The notes: generated by a model from the letters alone, not told the origin. DNA of 64,000 nt from JAGLOK01 sp963677605 (GCA_963677605.2 CAXXDX010000007.1:372001-436000); one strand, 5' to 3'; positions 33,052-42,459 are shown, counted from the stretch's first letter. A program made the numbers and translations.

Positions 33052-34545
33052 CTATTCCTCTTCAATCCACTTCTTTGCTCTGGTAAGTGCTTTGTGCCAT
33101 CCCTTCAACACTTCAGCTCGTTTTTCATTACTTATTTCAGGCTTAAAGTCAGCACCGCATACCCAGTTATTTGCGATTTCATTTAGGTCGTTATAGAATC
33201 CAGCTTTTAGTGCCGCAAAATATGCTGCGCCAAGGGCTGTTGTTTCTATACATTCGGGGCGATTGACTTCGACATCCATAATGTCTGACTGGAACTGCAT
33301 TAAAAATGAGTTTGCGCTTGCTCCTCCGTCGACTTTGAGTATGCAGATTTCTTCTCCGGAATCCTGTCTCATAGCATCAATTAGGTCGTAGCTTTGAAGC
33401 GCGATGGATTCCAGTGCCGCGCGGACTATATGCTCGCGCTTTGTGCCTCGCGTCATGCCGACAAGTGTTCCCCTTGCATACATGTCCCACCAAGGAGCAC
33501 CGAGTCCCGTAAACGCAGGAACGAGATACACTCCGCCGGTATCTTCTATGCTTGTTGCGAGTGTTTCCGATTCCGCTGCGGTACTAATCATCTTAAGTTC
33601 ATCGCGAAGCCATTGAATGGCAGCTCCCGCTACAAACACAGAGCCTTCAAGCGCGTATGTTATTTTTCCTTCTAGTCCCCAGGCGATGGTTGTAAGAAGA
33701 TTGTTTTTTGAGGCAACTGCGGTGTCTCCTGTGTTCATCAGCATAAAGCAGCCTGTGCCGTATGTATTTTTTACGCTTCCGCTTGAAAAACACCCCTGAC
33801 CGAAAAGCGCTGCGTGCTGGTCTCCTGCGACACCGTATATAGGGATTTCCACGCCAAGATAGTCTGATGAAACGTATCCATAATCGTCAGCGCTGTTTTT
33901 GACATCCGGCATCATGGAAATGGGTATGTTAAGCGCAGACAGCAGTTTTTCATCCCAGCAGAGGTTGTGTATGTCATAAAGCATCGTGCGTGAAGCATTG
34001 GAATAGTCCGTAGCGTGAACTTCGCCTTCGGTTAAGTTCCAGATAAGCCATGTGTCGATAGTGCCGAATAGAAGCTCTCCTTTTTCCGCAAGCTCCCGCG
34101 CACCTTCCACATTGTCTAAAATCCAGCTTATCTTAGTTCCGGAGAAATATGCGTCAAGCACAAGCCCTGTAGTATCTTTTATATATTCTTTAAGCCCGTC
34201 GTTTTCAAGCCTTTCGCATATTGGAGCTGTTCTCCTACACTGCCACACGATTGCGTTATATATCGGCTTGCCTGTGGTTTTGTTCCACACGACAGCGGTT
34301 TCGCGCTGATTTGTTATGCCTATTGCGGCAATATCACTTGCGCTGATCTTAGCTTTTTCAACAGCTCGGCGCATAGTCTCCGCCTGTGAATAAAGAATGT
34401 CCATCGGATCATGCTCCACCCAGCCGGGTTTGGGATATATCTGTTTGAATTCCTGATTTGCGGATTCGACAGCTTCGCCTTTCTGGGTGAAAACTATAGT
34501 TCTGCTGCTTGTAGTTCCCTGATCAAGTGCCAATATATATTTCAT
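33052..34545 (-). CDS. glpK: Glycerol kinase
   Basis: Phosphorylates glycerol with ATP. The 497 residues show the sugar-kinase signature LALDQGTTSSRTIVF, the ITNQRETAVVWNK and GTKISWILDNVEG segments, GVAGDQHAALFGQGCF, and NTYGTGCFMLMNTGD. ATG 34545 follows AGGAG by six bases; the ATG at 34551 abuts that site. No glycerol facilitator or glycerol-3-phosphate dehydrogenase is adjacent. It sits between ornithine aminotransferase and arginase with gaps of only about 20 bases and one base. Confidence 0.95.
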   Translation of the reverse strand: MKYILALDQGTTSSRTIVFTQKGEAVESANQEFKQIYPKPGWVEHDPMDILYSQAETMRRAVEKAKISASDIAAIGITNQRETAVVWNKTTGKPIYNAIVWQCRRTAPICERLENDGLKEYIKDTTGLVLDAYFSGTKISWILDNVEGARELAEKGELLFGTIDTWLIWNLTEGEVHATDYSNASRTMLYDIHNLCWDEKLLSALNIPISMMPDVKNSADDYGYVSSDYLGVEIPIYGVAGDQHAALFGQGCFSSGSVKNTYGTGCFMLMNTGDTAVASKNNLLTTIAWGLEGKITYALEGSVFVAGAAIQWLRDELKMISTAAESETLATSIEDTGGVYLVPAFTGLGAPWWDMYARGTLVGMTRGTKREHIVRAALESIALQSYDLIDAMRQDSGEEICILKVDGGASANSFLMQFQSDIMDVEVNRPECIETTALGAAYFAALKAGFYNDLNEIANNWVCGADFKPEISNEKRAEVLKGWHKALTRAKKWIEEE

Positions 34546-34566
34546 GCACATCTCCTTATAATCTCT

Positions 34567-35757
34567 TTATCTAATCACTTCTTTAATAGCATTAAGTGCA
34601 AAATCCATTTCTTTTTCGGTAATAATAAGCGGTGGAGTAAACCTTATTATTGTGCCGTGAGTGTCCTTGCATAAAATGCCGCGCTCCATAAGTTTTAGGC
34701 AATACTCACGGGCTGTGCCGTATTTTTTATCTATCTCTACGCCTATCATAAGTCCGCGTGCACGTATTTCCTTAATAGCTGGAAGGTTTAACGCTTTAAG
34801 TCCGTTTATAAAATATTCTCCCGCTTTTTTTGCTTTTTCGGGAAGTTCTTCATCGATTAACACATCAAGTGATGCGATTGCCACGGCAGCCCCCAAAGGA
34901 TTGCCGCCGAAGGTTGAGCCGTGATCGCCTGGCTCAAATACGCCAAGAACTTCTGTGCCTGCCAGCACGATGGAAACCGGATACACTCCGCCGCCCAAAG
35001 CTTTGCCGAGAATAAGTACATCGGGGCGCACACTTTCGTGTTCAAATGCAAACATCGTTCCGCATCTTCCAAGCCCGACCTGTATTTCGTCAAACATTAA
35101 AAGGACATTATGTCTGTCAGCAATTTCACGCAGCTGTGAGAGATATCCGTCCGGAGGAATTATAACTCCGCCTTCTCCCTGTATCGGCTCAATCAATATT
35201 CCGCATGTGTTGGGTGTTATAGCGTCTTCTACGGCCTGTGCATTTCCAAATTCTACGCTGATAAAGCCGGGAGTATGAGGACCAAAACCGTCTCTGTATT
35301 GTTCCTCGGTGGAAAAACTGATGATTGAAATTGTTCTTCCGTGGAAATTGTTGTCACAAACGATTATTTCGCCGGAATCTTTGCCGGTTCCTTTAATTAT
35401 TTCTCCCCATTTGCGGGCGGCTTTTAATGCAGTCTCCACAGCTTCTGCTCCGGTGTTCATAGGAAGAGCCATTTCGTAGCCGGAAAGGCAGCATATTTTT
35501 TCAAGAAACAATCCCATCTTGTCGTTTCGGAACGCGCGTGATGTTATTGTTATTTTATCCAGTTGTTTTTTTGCAGCTTTTATTATTTTTGGGTGCCTGT
35601 GACCTTGGTTTAAAGCAGAATATGCGGAAAGCATGTCCATGTATTTGTTGCCTTGTGTGTCCCAAACCCACACACCCTCGCCTTTTTCGAGGACGACGTC
35701 TAGCGGATTGTAGTTTTTTGCTGAGTATTTGTTGGAAAGTTCGATGTGTTTTTTCAT
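34567..35757 (-). CDS. rocD: Ornithine aminotransferase
   Basis: PLP enzyme converting ornithine and 2-oxoglutarate to glutamate semialdehyde and glutamate. The 396 residues show MLSAYSALNQGHRHPKIIKA, PMNTGAEAVETALKAARKW, GILIEPIQGEGGVIIPP, LMFDEIQVGLGR, and the Schiff-base Lys in LILGKALGGGVYPVS. It is first in the minus-strand unit with glpK and arginase, completing arginine to glutamate semialdehyde. An AGGTG site precedes the ATG. Confidence 0.95.
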   Translation of the reverse strand: MKKHIELSNKYSAKNYNPLDVVLEKGEGVWVWDTQGNKYMDMLSAYSALNQGHRHPKIIKAAKKQLDKITITSRAFRNDKMGLFLEKICCLSGYEMALPMNTGAEAVETALKAARKWGEIIKGTGKDSGEIIVCDNNFHGRTISIISFSTEEQYRDGFGPHTPGFISVEFGNAQAVEDAITPNTCGILIEPIQGEGGVIIPPDGYLSQLREIADRHNVLLMFDEIQVGLGRCGTMFAFEHESVRPDVLILGKALGGGVYPVSIVLAGTEVLGVFEPGDHGSTFGGNPLGAAVAIASLDVLIDEELPEKAKKAGEYFINGLKALNLPAIKEIRARGLMIGVEIDKKYGTAREYCLKLMERGILCKDTHGTIIRFTPPLIITEKEMDFALNAIKEVIR

Positions 35758-35813
35758 TTTTCACCTGTATAAATTTGATATGTAAACATTCTATCATAAA
35801 ATTTTACAATAAT

Positions 35814-35842
35814 AAAAAACGGCTTATAAAAAACCGTTTTTT
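35814..35842. terminator. Hairpin upstream of rocD, terminator of the CobW unit
   Basis: AAAAAACGG (35814-35822) and CCGTTTTTT (35834-35842) form a hairpin with A-run and T-run on the two sides, so it can stop the minus-strand cobW transcript before rocD. Confidence 0.75.
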
Positions 35843-35864
35843 GTAAACTATTTTTAAAAGATAT

Positions 35865-36704
35865 TTATTTTTTCATCTTAAGCAAGACAAATTTGTTTTC
35901 AGCTGATGGGCTGGCATCTTTCAAACTGTATTCATCACCGACTACATCCAGATACTTCTTTTGTCCGTTATAGGTTACAAAGCCCTTTGCCCTGTAAGCT
36001 CGCTTTGACACCTTTTTTATAAAGTGAGGAAGGCTTTTGTCATTTAAAGGCTTGGGAATTATGACTTTTGTTTTAGGGCGATTTGTCGGAGTGTTTGTAG
36101 AAGGATCCGAAGGCTTCATATCAAGTGCCTTTTCCGGAAGATTGGGCATTTTGGAATATGAAGTCTTATAGATTGTAGCATTGCCGTTTATAGAAGAAAC
36201 TTTATCATTGATTTCGCTTATTGTGTTTTCATCCGACAAATCGCTTTTATTGATTAATATATAGTCACTCTTTTCCACTTGGCTGATAAGTGCAGGCAGC
36301 GCAGTGGACAGCTTTAAAAAGTTTACGGCATCCACGATGCATATAGTTCCTGCAAACTGATATTCATTATCACATCTTGAGTTTGCACCGGTTACTATAT
36401 CTTCAAGGTTTGAAGGATCCGCGAGGCCGCTTGCTTCAACAAACACAGTTTCCACATCGGTTTTCGCTATATCCACAAGAGCGTTTGCAAAGTCCAGCAT
36501 TCTGCAGCAGCAGAATATCGAGCCGTTGTTAATCTCCTGTATCTGAATACCTTCATTTTGAGCTATTAGCGAACCGTCAATACCCTGTTCGCCGAATTCG
36601 TTAACTATTACAGCGGTTTTTTTGCTGTAATCTGTGAGCAGGTTGTTTAGAAATGTTGTTTTGCCTGCACCAAGAAATCCTGTCACCAAATATAGGTTTT
36701 TCAT
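35865..36704 (-). CDS. CobW/COG0523 GTPase
   Basis: The 279 residues show Walker A GFLGAGKTTFLNNLL (about 8-22), the metal-binding C-x-C-C in GSIFCCCRMLD, VEASGLADPSNL, and the guanine motif INKSDLSDE (N-K-x-D). A short CobW_C-like domain ends the chain. The family are metallochaperone GTPases for zinc, cobalt or nickel. It lies 12 bases after the UroD-type methyltransferase, which needs zinc, and beside corrinoid genes, so metal insertion for methyl transfer is a reasonable inference. Confidence 0.9.
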   Translation of the reverse strand: MKNLYLVTGFLGAGKTTFLNNLLTDYSKKTAVIVNEFGEQGIDGSLIAQNEGIQIQEINNGSIFCCCRMLDFANALVDIAKTDVETVFVEASGLADPSNLEDIVTGANSRCDNEYQFAGTICIVDAVNFLKLSTALPALISQVEKSDYILINKSDLSDENTISEINDKVSSINGNATIYKTSYSKMPNLPEKALDMKPSDPSTNTPTNRPKTKVIIPKPLNDKSLPHFIKKVSKRAYRAKGFVTYNGQKKYLDVVGDEYSLKDASPSAENKFVLLKMKK

Positions 36705-36716
36705 AAGCCCTCCGTA

Positions 36717-38081
36717 TTATAAATACGAGTCGATTGCCTCTTTAAGCTCTTCTCCCGATGGAATAATGGATGAGAATTTAAGCTCGCCGTTTATATAGAC
36801 GCTTGGGAGGTTTTTTACTCCCATCTTTTTAATTCTAGCGATGTTTTCTTTGTAGATTATCTTGTATTCAACTACATCAATTTGATCACCATAATTATCT
36901 TTTGCTGCAAACACTGCGCCTTTCATGTATGTGCATGCAGCGCAAGTGGCTGAATCCAGTGTGAATACTTCAACCAACGGACGCGGAAGGTTTTCATAAT
37001 CGGGCAAATCCACCTGTATATCTTCATCAGAGCCCTCATAGTTTGCAATGATTCCGCGCACAGCTTCGGTTTCATATATTGCCTGACGTGCGGCAATGAT
37101 GTTTTCTGCCGGTGTGTCATATGGCATATCGCAGCCCGGTGCTATAAACAGATTGTCTTTGTTTTCGATTTTGTCCAAAAGCTCAACAACATATTTCATA
37201 TTGTCCTGCTGCGTTCCGTGAAGCATGACAGATGTAAGAGGAATGTTTCCGCCGACTGCAACGTTATAGCGGTCAGTAATCTCTTTTGCAGCCACCATAT
37301 CTATGTTTTCGTCCATGAAGATTGAGTCCGGAGTTGTTTTGCACATAACTTCGATGTTTCGTGTCGCGTTTCCGCAGACAAAGAATGCTGATTTAACACC
37401 TTCTGCTCTTATGAACTCGAATATCTCTGTGAAATCTTTTGCCATAAACTCATCAAAGTGGTCGGAAGATATCTGTGAAACCAGAGGATCAACCACGCTT
37501 ATTACATCAAAACCCGCATCAATATATATCTTTGCCATTTGAATTGACACTTTTGTTGCATAACCGATAAGATCTTTGACGTATTCAGGGCTGTCGAACA
37601 TATCCATGAAAATGTCATTTCCGCGAAGATGCGACGCCAGAGTAAACGGTCCACAGATAAGCCCGAAGAGTGCGGTGTCACTCATGTGTGGTTTGATTTT
37701 TTCAAGCGTCTCAAGCACAAGCGGAACGCGCCCGCTTTCTTTTGTAACTTCAATATCAGGGATGCTTTTGTCTGCGCACGGATGCGTCATAACCGATGCA
37801 GGAGCTTTCTGCGCCCATAAAAGCTTACAGCCGAGTATTTCAGCTTCTATCTGAAGGTCAAATATAACGGGCATTCCGTCTGGCTGATAAAGCCTGTGTG
37901 CCTCAAGCAGTGATTCTGCAAGCTTATCGCTGTCTGTAAGAACCTGCTGTGCGTCATAGCCTTTAAGAGAGCCTGCGTGTATTCCTGTAAAAGGTATCCA
38001 AGGCGTAAAGCCTGTTGATTCATGATTTAAAGTTTTTATTACTTTTTCTTTACCGGTCATATTTTCCTCCGAAAAATTCAA
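36717..38081 (-). CDS. UroD-type corrinoid methyltransferase fused to a thioredoxin-like domain
   Basis: Residues 1-350 form a uroporphyrinogen-decarboxylase-fold methyltransferase of the MtaA/MtbA/CmuA kind (EKVIKTLNHESTGFTPWIPF, CGPFTLASHLRGND, GFDVISVVDPLVSQ, APGCDMPYDTPAENIIAA). The usual H-x-C zinc pair reads FFVCGN here, with Phe in the His place, while a later Cys (PGC) is kept. Residues about 370-454 are a thioredoxin/glutaredoxin-like domain with C-A-A-C at 380-383, then VKNLPSVYINGEL with the cis-Pro. Such a fusion is unusual. It is divergent from the corrinoid activator and coupled to CobW, so it probably methylates or demethylates the corrinoid protein encoded at 41833. Confidence 0.82.
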   Translation of the reverse strand: MNFSEENMTGKEKVIKTLNHESTGFTPWIPFTGIHAGSLKGYDAQQVLTDSDKLAESLLEAHRLYQPDGMPVIFDLQIEAEILGCKLLWAQKAPASVMTHPCADKSIPDIEVTKESGRVPLVLETLEKIKPHMSDTALFGLICGPFTLASHLRGNDIFMDMFDSPEYVKDLIGYATKVSIQMAKIYIDAGFDVISVVDPLVSQISSDHFDEFMAKDFTEIFEFIRAEGVKSAFFVCGNATRNIEVMCKTTPDSIFMDENIDMVAAKEITDRYNVAVGGNIPLTSVMLHGTQQDNMKYVVELLDKIENKDNLFIAPGCDMPYDTPAENIIAARQAIYETEAVRGIIANYEGSDEDIQVDLPDYENLPRPLVEVFTLDSATCAACTYMKGAVFAAKDNYGDQIDVVEYKIIYKENIARIKKMGVKNLPSVYINGELKFSSIIPSGEELKEAIDSYL

Positions 38082-38209
38082 TTTTACACTTTGACAATAT
38101 CAAATGGTAACGACGCAGAATAGTAAAAATACATTTTATTTTGTACTTATATGACATTGTCGAATTTATGGTATAATAATTACAAAATAGTATTGAAAAA
38201 ACGCAAATT

Positions 38210-38261
38210 TGTTATAAAATCGGTTTATCTTGTGTTTTTATAACAGCTGGTTATATATAAT
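38210..38261 (+). promoter_or_regulatory. Inverted repeat and -10 box before the corrinoid activator
   Basis: TGTTATAAAA (38210-38219) and TTTTATAACA (38236-38245) are a perfect ten-base dyad with 16 bases between, upstream of a TATAAT at 38256-38261. It may be the site of the PocR-AraC regulator or a symmetrical promoter element. A well-spaced -35 is not obvious. Confidence 0.4.
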
Positions 38262-38293
38262 GTGAGAAAACAAAGTTTAAAGCAGGCATTTAA

Positions 38294-40492
38294 ATGGAAG
38301 TAAAAATTACAGTTAACGATATCATGATGGCTTTGGGTTACAAGGACACGTCAGCCAACGAATTCGTATTGGAGCAGGCGGCTCTTACTGCGCAGAGCGC
38401 AAATGAAATCTGCGCACCCAGTATGCTTGACAGAAAAATAGCCATAGAAAAAATTGCAGGAGACGATGTCATACTGGAAACAGGAGATGTGTTCACCTGT
38501 AAAAGCTTGGCAAAAGAAATTGCAGGCTGTTCGCATGTCATAGTTTCCTTATATACAATAGGCAAAAAGATGGATGAAGAGATAGCAAATGCATTTAACT
38601 CAGGAGATCCGCTTTCAGGCATGATGACCGACGCTGCAGGATCAAGGCTTGTATCATACTATGCGAATCAGACGTGGAAAAAATATACCAAAGAACTTCC
38701 AGAGAATATGGGAATAACCCGTGGGTTTGCACCGGGGTCGCAGGACTTCCCGATTGAGCAGCAGGCTGTGGTTTTTAACCTGATTGATGCTGAAAAGATT
38801 GGTGTGAGTCTAAACGAAAGCATGCTTATGAAACCTGCAAAAAGCATATCTGCAGTATATGGTATAGGCGAAAACATAAACGACGGCTGTGCTGCGCACA
38901 GCTGCGCAAAATGCCCGAGGAAGGATTGTATGATGCGCGATGACAGGCAAATTGTAATCAGGATTCATAACGGCGAGAAGAGCCGTGAGATAACAACACC
39001 TATTGGAAAGAACTTAAGAGAAGTCTTTATAGAAAACGATGTTCACATGGAGTTTCCGTGCAACGGAAAAAAAACTTGTGGCGGATGCGCTGTAAGGTTT
39101 GTTAAAACTGTGCCCGAAATTACTGAGCATGATAAAAAGTCGCTTTCACAGCCAAAGCTTAACGACGGCTGGAGGCTTGCCTGCAAAGTTGAAGTTTCTC
39201 ATCCTCTTGAACTGTATATTGAAGACAGCCCTATGCAGATACTGTCTGAGCAGAACAGCGGCGACACGGAAGTCGATAATTATTCAATAGCGATTGACAT
39301 TGGAACGACTACTGTTGTTTGTCACCTTGTTGATGCAGATGACGGAAATATATTGGATACTGAAGCTGAAGTAAATGCTCAGAGAAAATACGGAGCGGAT
39401 GTTGCATCAAGGATCTTGCATGAGATGGAGCACGAAGACGGCAAAAAGCATCTAAATGATGCAATTATTAATCAGTTAAACAGGATGATTGACCGCTTGC
39501 TTATAAGAAATGACTATCCGAAGATAAAAGAAGTGATTGCGGTCGGAAACACAATAATGACTCATATTTTGTTGGGATATGATATTACAGCTCTTGGGCA
39601 GGCTCCTTATACTCCTGTGTCGCTTGATAGGGCAACAGTAAGCTGTGCAAGTTTAGGAATTAATCTTAACAGTGATATAATAGTTATTGAAGGAATGGAT
39701 TCATATGTGGGTGCCGATATTTCTGTCGGAGCGGCGTATTGCAACCTTATGGAAAATGAAAAATATACGCTCCTAATAGACCTTGGCACAAATGGGGAGA
39801 TTGCGCTGGGCAACAAGGAAACGCTTCTATGCTGCGCAACTGCAGCCGGCCCTGCGTTTGAAGCTGTAAACATCCATAACGGAATGAGCGCACTCCCTGG
39901 AGCGGTGTCGGAGTTTTACTATGAAGACGGAAAATATAAGCATAAAACGCTTGGCGGAAGCAAAGCTTTGGGAATATGCGGTTCCGGCGTTTTGGACATC
40001 ACATCGGTACTTGTTGCGCGCGGAGTTGTTGACATAACGGGAAGGCTTCTTAAAAACGATGAAAATGTAGAATATAACGAGACGCTTAAAGAGCATTTCG
40101 TTGTAGCCCGCGGCAGGGATGAAGATGTGGTATTTACGGCCAAGGATGTTAGGGAAATCCAGCTTGCAAAGGCTGCCATAGCTGCCGGAGTTAAAACTTT
40201 GATTGAAACAGCGGAGATTTCCTATGAGGATATTAAAAAAGTATATATAGCCGGAGGATTCGGAAACTATATGAGGATTGAAAGCGCGCTTGAGCTGGGG
40301 CTTATTCCAAAGGAATTAAAAGACAGAATTGCTGCTGCCGGAAACACGGCGGCAAAAGGTGCTGTGGCGTGTCACAACATGGAGTTTTTGGATAAGGTTG
40401 AGCGCTATGTTAAGTCTTCAAAGCATATAGAACTTGCAACCAGTATGATTTTCCAGAATCATTACATTGAAAGCATGGGGTTTGATGGATAG
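38294..40492 (+). CDS. Corrinoid activation protein (RACo type) fused to a MetH-activation-like domain
   Basis: Residues 1-215 resemble the AdoMet-binding activation domain of B12-dependent methionine synthase (GFAPGSQDFPIEQQAVVFNL, then IGVSLNESMLMKPAKSISA) with a Cys cluster CAKCPRKDC. Residues 225-310 are a 2Fe-2S ferredoxin domain (CNGKKTCGGC and a later Cys in LACKVE). The rest is the ASKHA ATPase core of RACo/RamA (IAIDIGTTTVVCHLVD, LLIDLGTNGEIALGN, IAGGFGNYM). RACo reduces Co(II) corrinoid to Co(I) at the expense of ATP. At 732 residues it is longer than ordinary RACo because of the N-terminal module. It heads the unit with the regulator and the corrinoid protein. Confidence 0.88.
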   Translation: MEVKITVNDIMMALGYKDTSANEFVLEQAALTAQSANEICAPSMLDRKIAIEKIAGDDVILETGDVFTCKSLAKEIAGCSHVIVSLYTIGKKMDEEIANAFNSGDPLSGMMTDAAGSRLVSYYANQTWKKYTKELPENMGITRGFAPGSQDFPIEQQAVVFNLIDAEKIGVSLNESMLMKPAKSISAVYGIGENINDGCAAHSCAKCPRKDCMMRDDRQIVIRIHNGEKSREITTPIGKNLREVFIENDVHMEFPCNGKKTCGGCAVRFVKTVPEITEHDKKSLSQPKLNDGWRLACKVEVSHPLELYIEDSPMQILSEQNSGDTEVDNYSIAIDIGTTTVVCHLVDADDGNILDTEAEVNAQRKYGADVASRILHEMEHEDGKKHLNDAIINQLNRMIDRLLIRNDYPKIKEVIAVGNTIMTHILLGYDITALGQAPYTPVSLDRATVSCASLGINLNSDIIVIEGMDSYVGADISVGAAYCNLMENEKYTLLIDLGTNGEIALGNKETLLCCATAAGPAFEAVNIHNGMSALPGAVSEFYYEDGKYKHKTLGGSKALGICGSGVLDITSVLVARGVVDITGRLLKNDENVEYNETLKEHFVVARGRDEDVVFTAKDVREIQLAKAAIAAGVKTLIETAEISYEDIKKVYIAGGFGNYMRIESALELGLIPKELKDRIAAAGNTAAKGAVACHNMEFLDKVERYVKSSKHIELATSMIFQNHYIESMGFDG

Positions 40493-41717
40493 CATAAGAA
40501 AAAATCTTGAAGTATATCATCAGGTAACGGGTTTGCCTGTTTTTATGATTGACAAATCCGGAAAGACTTTAATCTCAGTTGGAAAATTCCCGAATTTTTG
40601 TGCGGACTTTGAGCACTTATCGGGAGATACAAGCCCTTGCTTTGAAGCACACCTCAGGGCGGGCACCCAGTCAGGCAACCTTGGTGAGGCATATATTTAT
40701 TTCTGCCCCGGAGGGCTTATACACTGGACGTGTCCAGTTGTGTACGACAAGGAGCTTAAAGGTGCACTTGTTTCGGGAATGGTCCAGATGGATATTGCCG
40801 ATGAATATATGGTTGACAATCTTATAAAAGCACATGGGCTTCCGAAAGACAGCAGGCAGAAGATGGTTGAAAACCTTAAAGAAGTTGGAGTTGTTGATTC
40901 GCAGAAAGTAAGGCATCTTGCAGATCTTTTAAATATCATCGCGCAAAATATATCTTCCGATGAGGAACATATACTGGATGAGCGCAAGAAATATTATCAT
41001 GAGCAGAGGCTTATCAGCGAGAATCTTCACACGATTAAGGACACTGAAAAAAGAAACATTGAAGTGCAGTATCCGGTTGATATAGAGCGCGATCTTATAA
41101 ACCATGTAAAACGCGGAGACAAAGCCGGAGCGAAAGCGCTGCTTAACAATATTCTGGGCTACATTTTCTTTCAATATGCAGGAAACCTTGAGATAATGAT
41201 AGCAAGGGGTCTTGAACTTTTGGTTATTATTTCCCGTGCATCCATTGAAGGCGGAGCTGAGCCGAAGAAGGTTTTTGAGCTGACCAATTTTTATATGGGT
41301 GAAATTCCTAAGGTTCATTCCGTAAACCAGCTGAGTTATCTTATAATAAAAGTGCTTGATCAGTTTACTGATTCGGTTTTCCCTGTAGAGTCGCAGGAAA
41401 ATGCGCTGGTTATAAAAAGCGCTATAAACTATATTAACGAACACTATGCGGAAAACATCACTTTAGGCGAAGTTGCCGACAGCGTGTTTTTGAGCCATGC
41501 ATATTTTTCTAGGCTGTTTAAAAGCGAGACGGGAATGACATTTTCAGAGTATGTGAACTATGTCAGAATAGAAGAAAGCAAAAAATATTTGCTTGACCTG
41601 GAGTACAACATAAGTGAAGTTGCAACCGCTGTGGGTTTTTCCGACCAGAGCTACTATACCAAGGTATTCAAGAAAAGAGAGAGTATATCTCCCGGTCAAT
41701 ATAGAAGAAATAATTGA
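40485..41717 (+). CDS. PocR-sensor AraC family regulator
   Basis: The N-terminal 170 residues are a PocR sensor domain (EVYHQVTGLPVFMIDKSGKT, CADFEHLSGDTSPCFEAHLR, and YFCPGGLIHWTCPVV). A helical linker follows, then the AraC DNA-binding domain (NYINEHYAENITLGEVADSV and EYNISEVATAVGFSDQSYYT). PocR domains bind small diols or hydrocarbons in the pdu/cob regulator. I chose ATG 40485, which overlaps the stop of the upstream gene (ATGGATAG) and gives a conventional domain start. It probably senses the methyl donor and controls the divergent cluster. Confidence 0.9.
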   Translation: MDSIRKNLEVYHQVTGLPVFMIDKSGKTLISVGKFPNFCADFEHLSGDTSPCFEAHLRAGTQSGNLGEAYIYFCPGGLIHWTCPVVYDKELKGALVSGMVQMDIADEYMVDNLIKAHGLPKDSRQKMVENLKEVGVVDSQKVRHLADLLNIIAQNISSDEEHILDERKKYYHEQRLISENLHTIKDTEKRNIEVQYPVDIERDLINHVKRGDKAGAKALLNNILGYIFFQYAGNLEIMIARGLELLVIISRASIEGGAEPKKVFELTNFYMGEIPKVHSVNQLSYLIIKVLDQFTDSVFPVESQENALVIKSAINYINEHYAENITLGEVADSVFLSHAYFSRLFKSETGMTFSEYVNYVRIEESKKYLLDLEYNISEVATAVGFSDQSYYTKVFKKRESISPGQYRRNN

Positions 41718-41832
41718 TTATTACAAAACCAAGGCATATAATTACCAAAATTAAATTATAATTTATATATAATAGCAGGCTTTTAAAGTAAAATTACGAT
41801 AGTTATATGAGAATAACAGGAGGATTGAATAA

Positions 41833-42459
41833 ATGTCACTATTACAGGAAATCTCAGAAGTAATGCAAACAGGCAATGCCCCCAAGACACGCGAGCTTGT
41901 ATCTCAGGGTGTTGAAGAGGGAGTTGACACAGAGGAGCTTTTAGGAGCACTTATTGCGGGAATGAACGTTGTCGGCAAGAAGTTTAAAAACAACGAAGTG
42001 TATGTTCCGGAGGTTTTGATCGCTGCACGCGCAATGAACAACGGCCTTGATGTATTAAAGCCGCTTCTTGAAGAAAAAGGCGTAGAACCTGTGGGTAAAG
42101 TTGTTATAGGAACTGTAATGGGCGACATGCATGATATAGGCAAAAACCTTGTTAAGATGATGATGGTTGGAGCAGGTTTTGATGTGGTTGACCTTGGCAC
42201 AGATGTTAAGCCTGATGCATTTATTGCAGCTGCAAAAGAAAACAATGCTGACATCATTGCACTTTCTGCACTTCTTACAACTACAATGGTTAACATGAAA
42301 GGCGTTATAGACGCTGCAAAAGAAGCGGGGCTTGACAATGTTAAAATCATGGTTGGCGGAGCTCCTGTTACAGATAATTTCGCAAAAGAAATCGGTGCTG
42401 ACAGCTACACACCGGATGCTGCAACAGCAGCTGAGGTTGCTCTTAAATACGTGAGCTAA
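41833..42459 (+). CDS. Corrinoid (B12-binding) methyl-carrier protein
   Basis: The 208-residue protein has the cap helices (about 1-85) and the Rossmann B12-binding domain of MtaC/MtbC/MttC-type carriers. The cobalt-ligand motif D-x-H-x-x-G is present in MGDMHDIGKNLVKMMM, followed by GFDVVDLGTDVKPDAF, ALSALLTTTMVNMKGVID and MVGGAPVTDNFA. A strong AGGAGG precedes the ATG by nine bases. It carries the methyl group between methyltransferases and is kept active by the ATPase encoded at 38294. Confidence 0.95.
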   Translation: MSLLQEISEVMQTGNAPKTRELVSQGVEEGVDTEELLGALIAGMNVVGKKFKNNEVYVPEVLIAARAMNNGLDVLKPLLEEKGVEPVGKVVIGTVMGDMHDIGKNLVKMMMVGAGFDVVDLGTDVKPDAFIAAAKENNADIIALSALLTTTMVNMKGVIDAAKEAGLDNVKIMVGGAPVTDNFAKEIGADSYTPDAATAAEVALKYVS

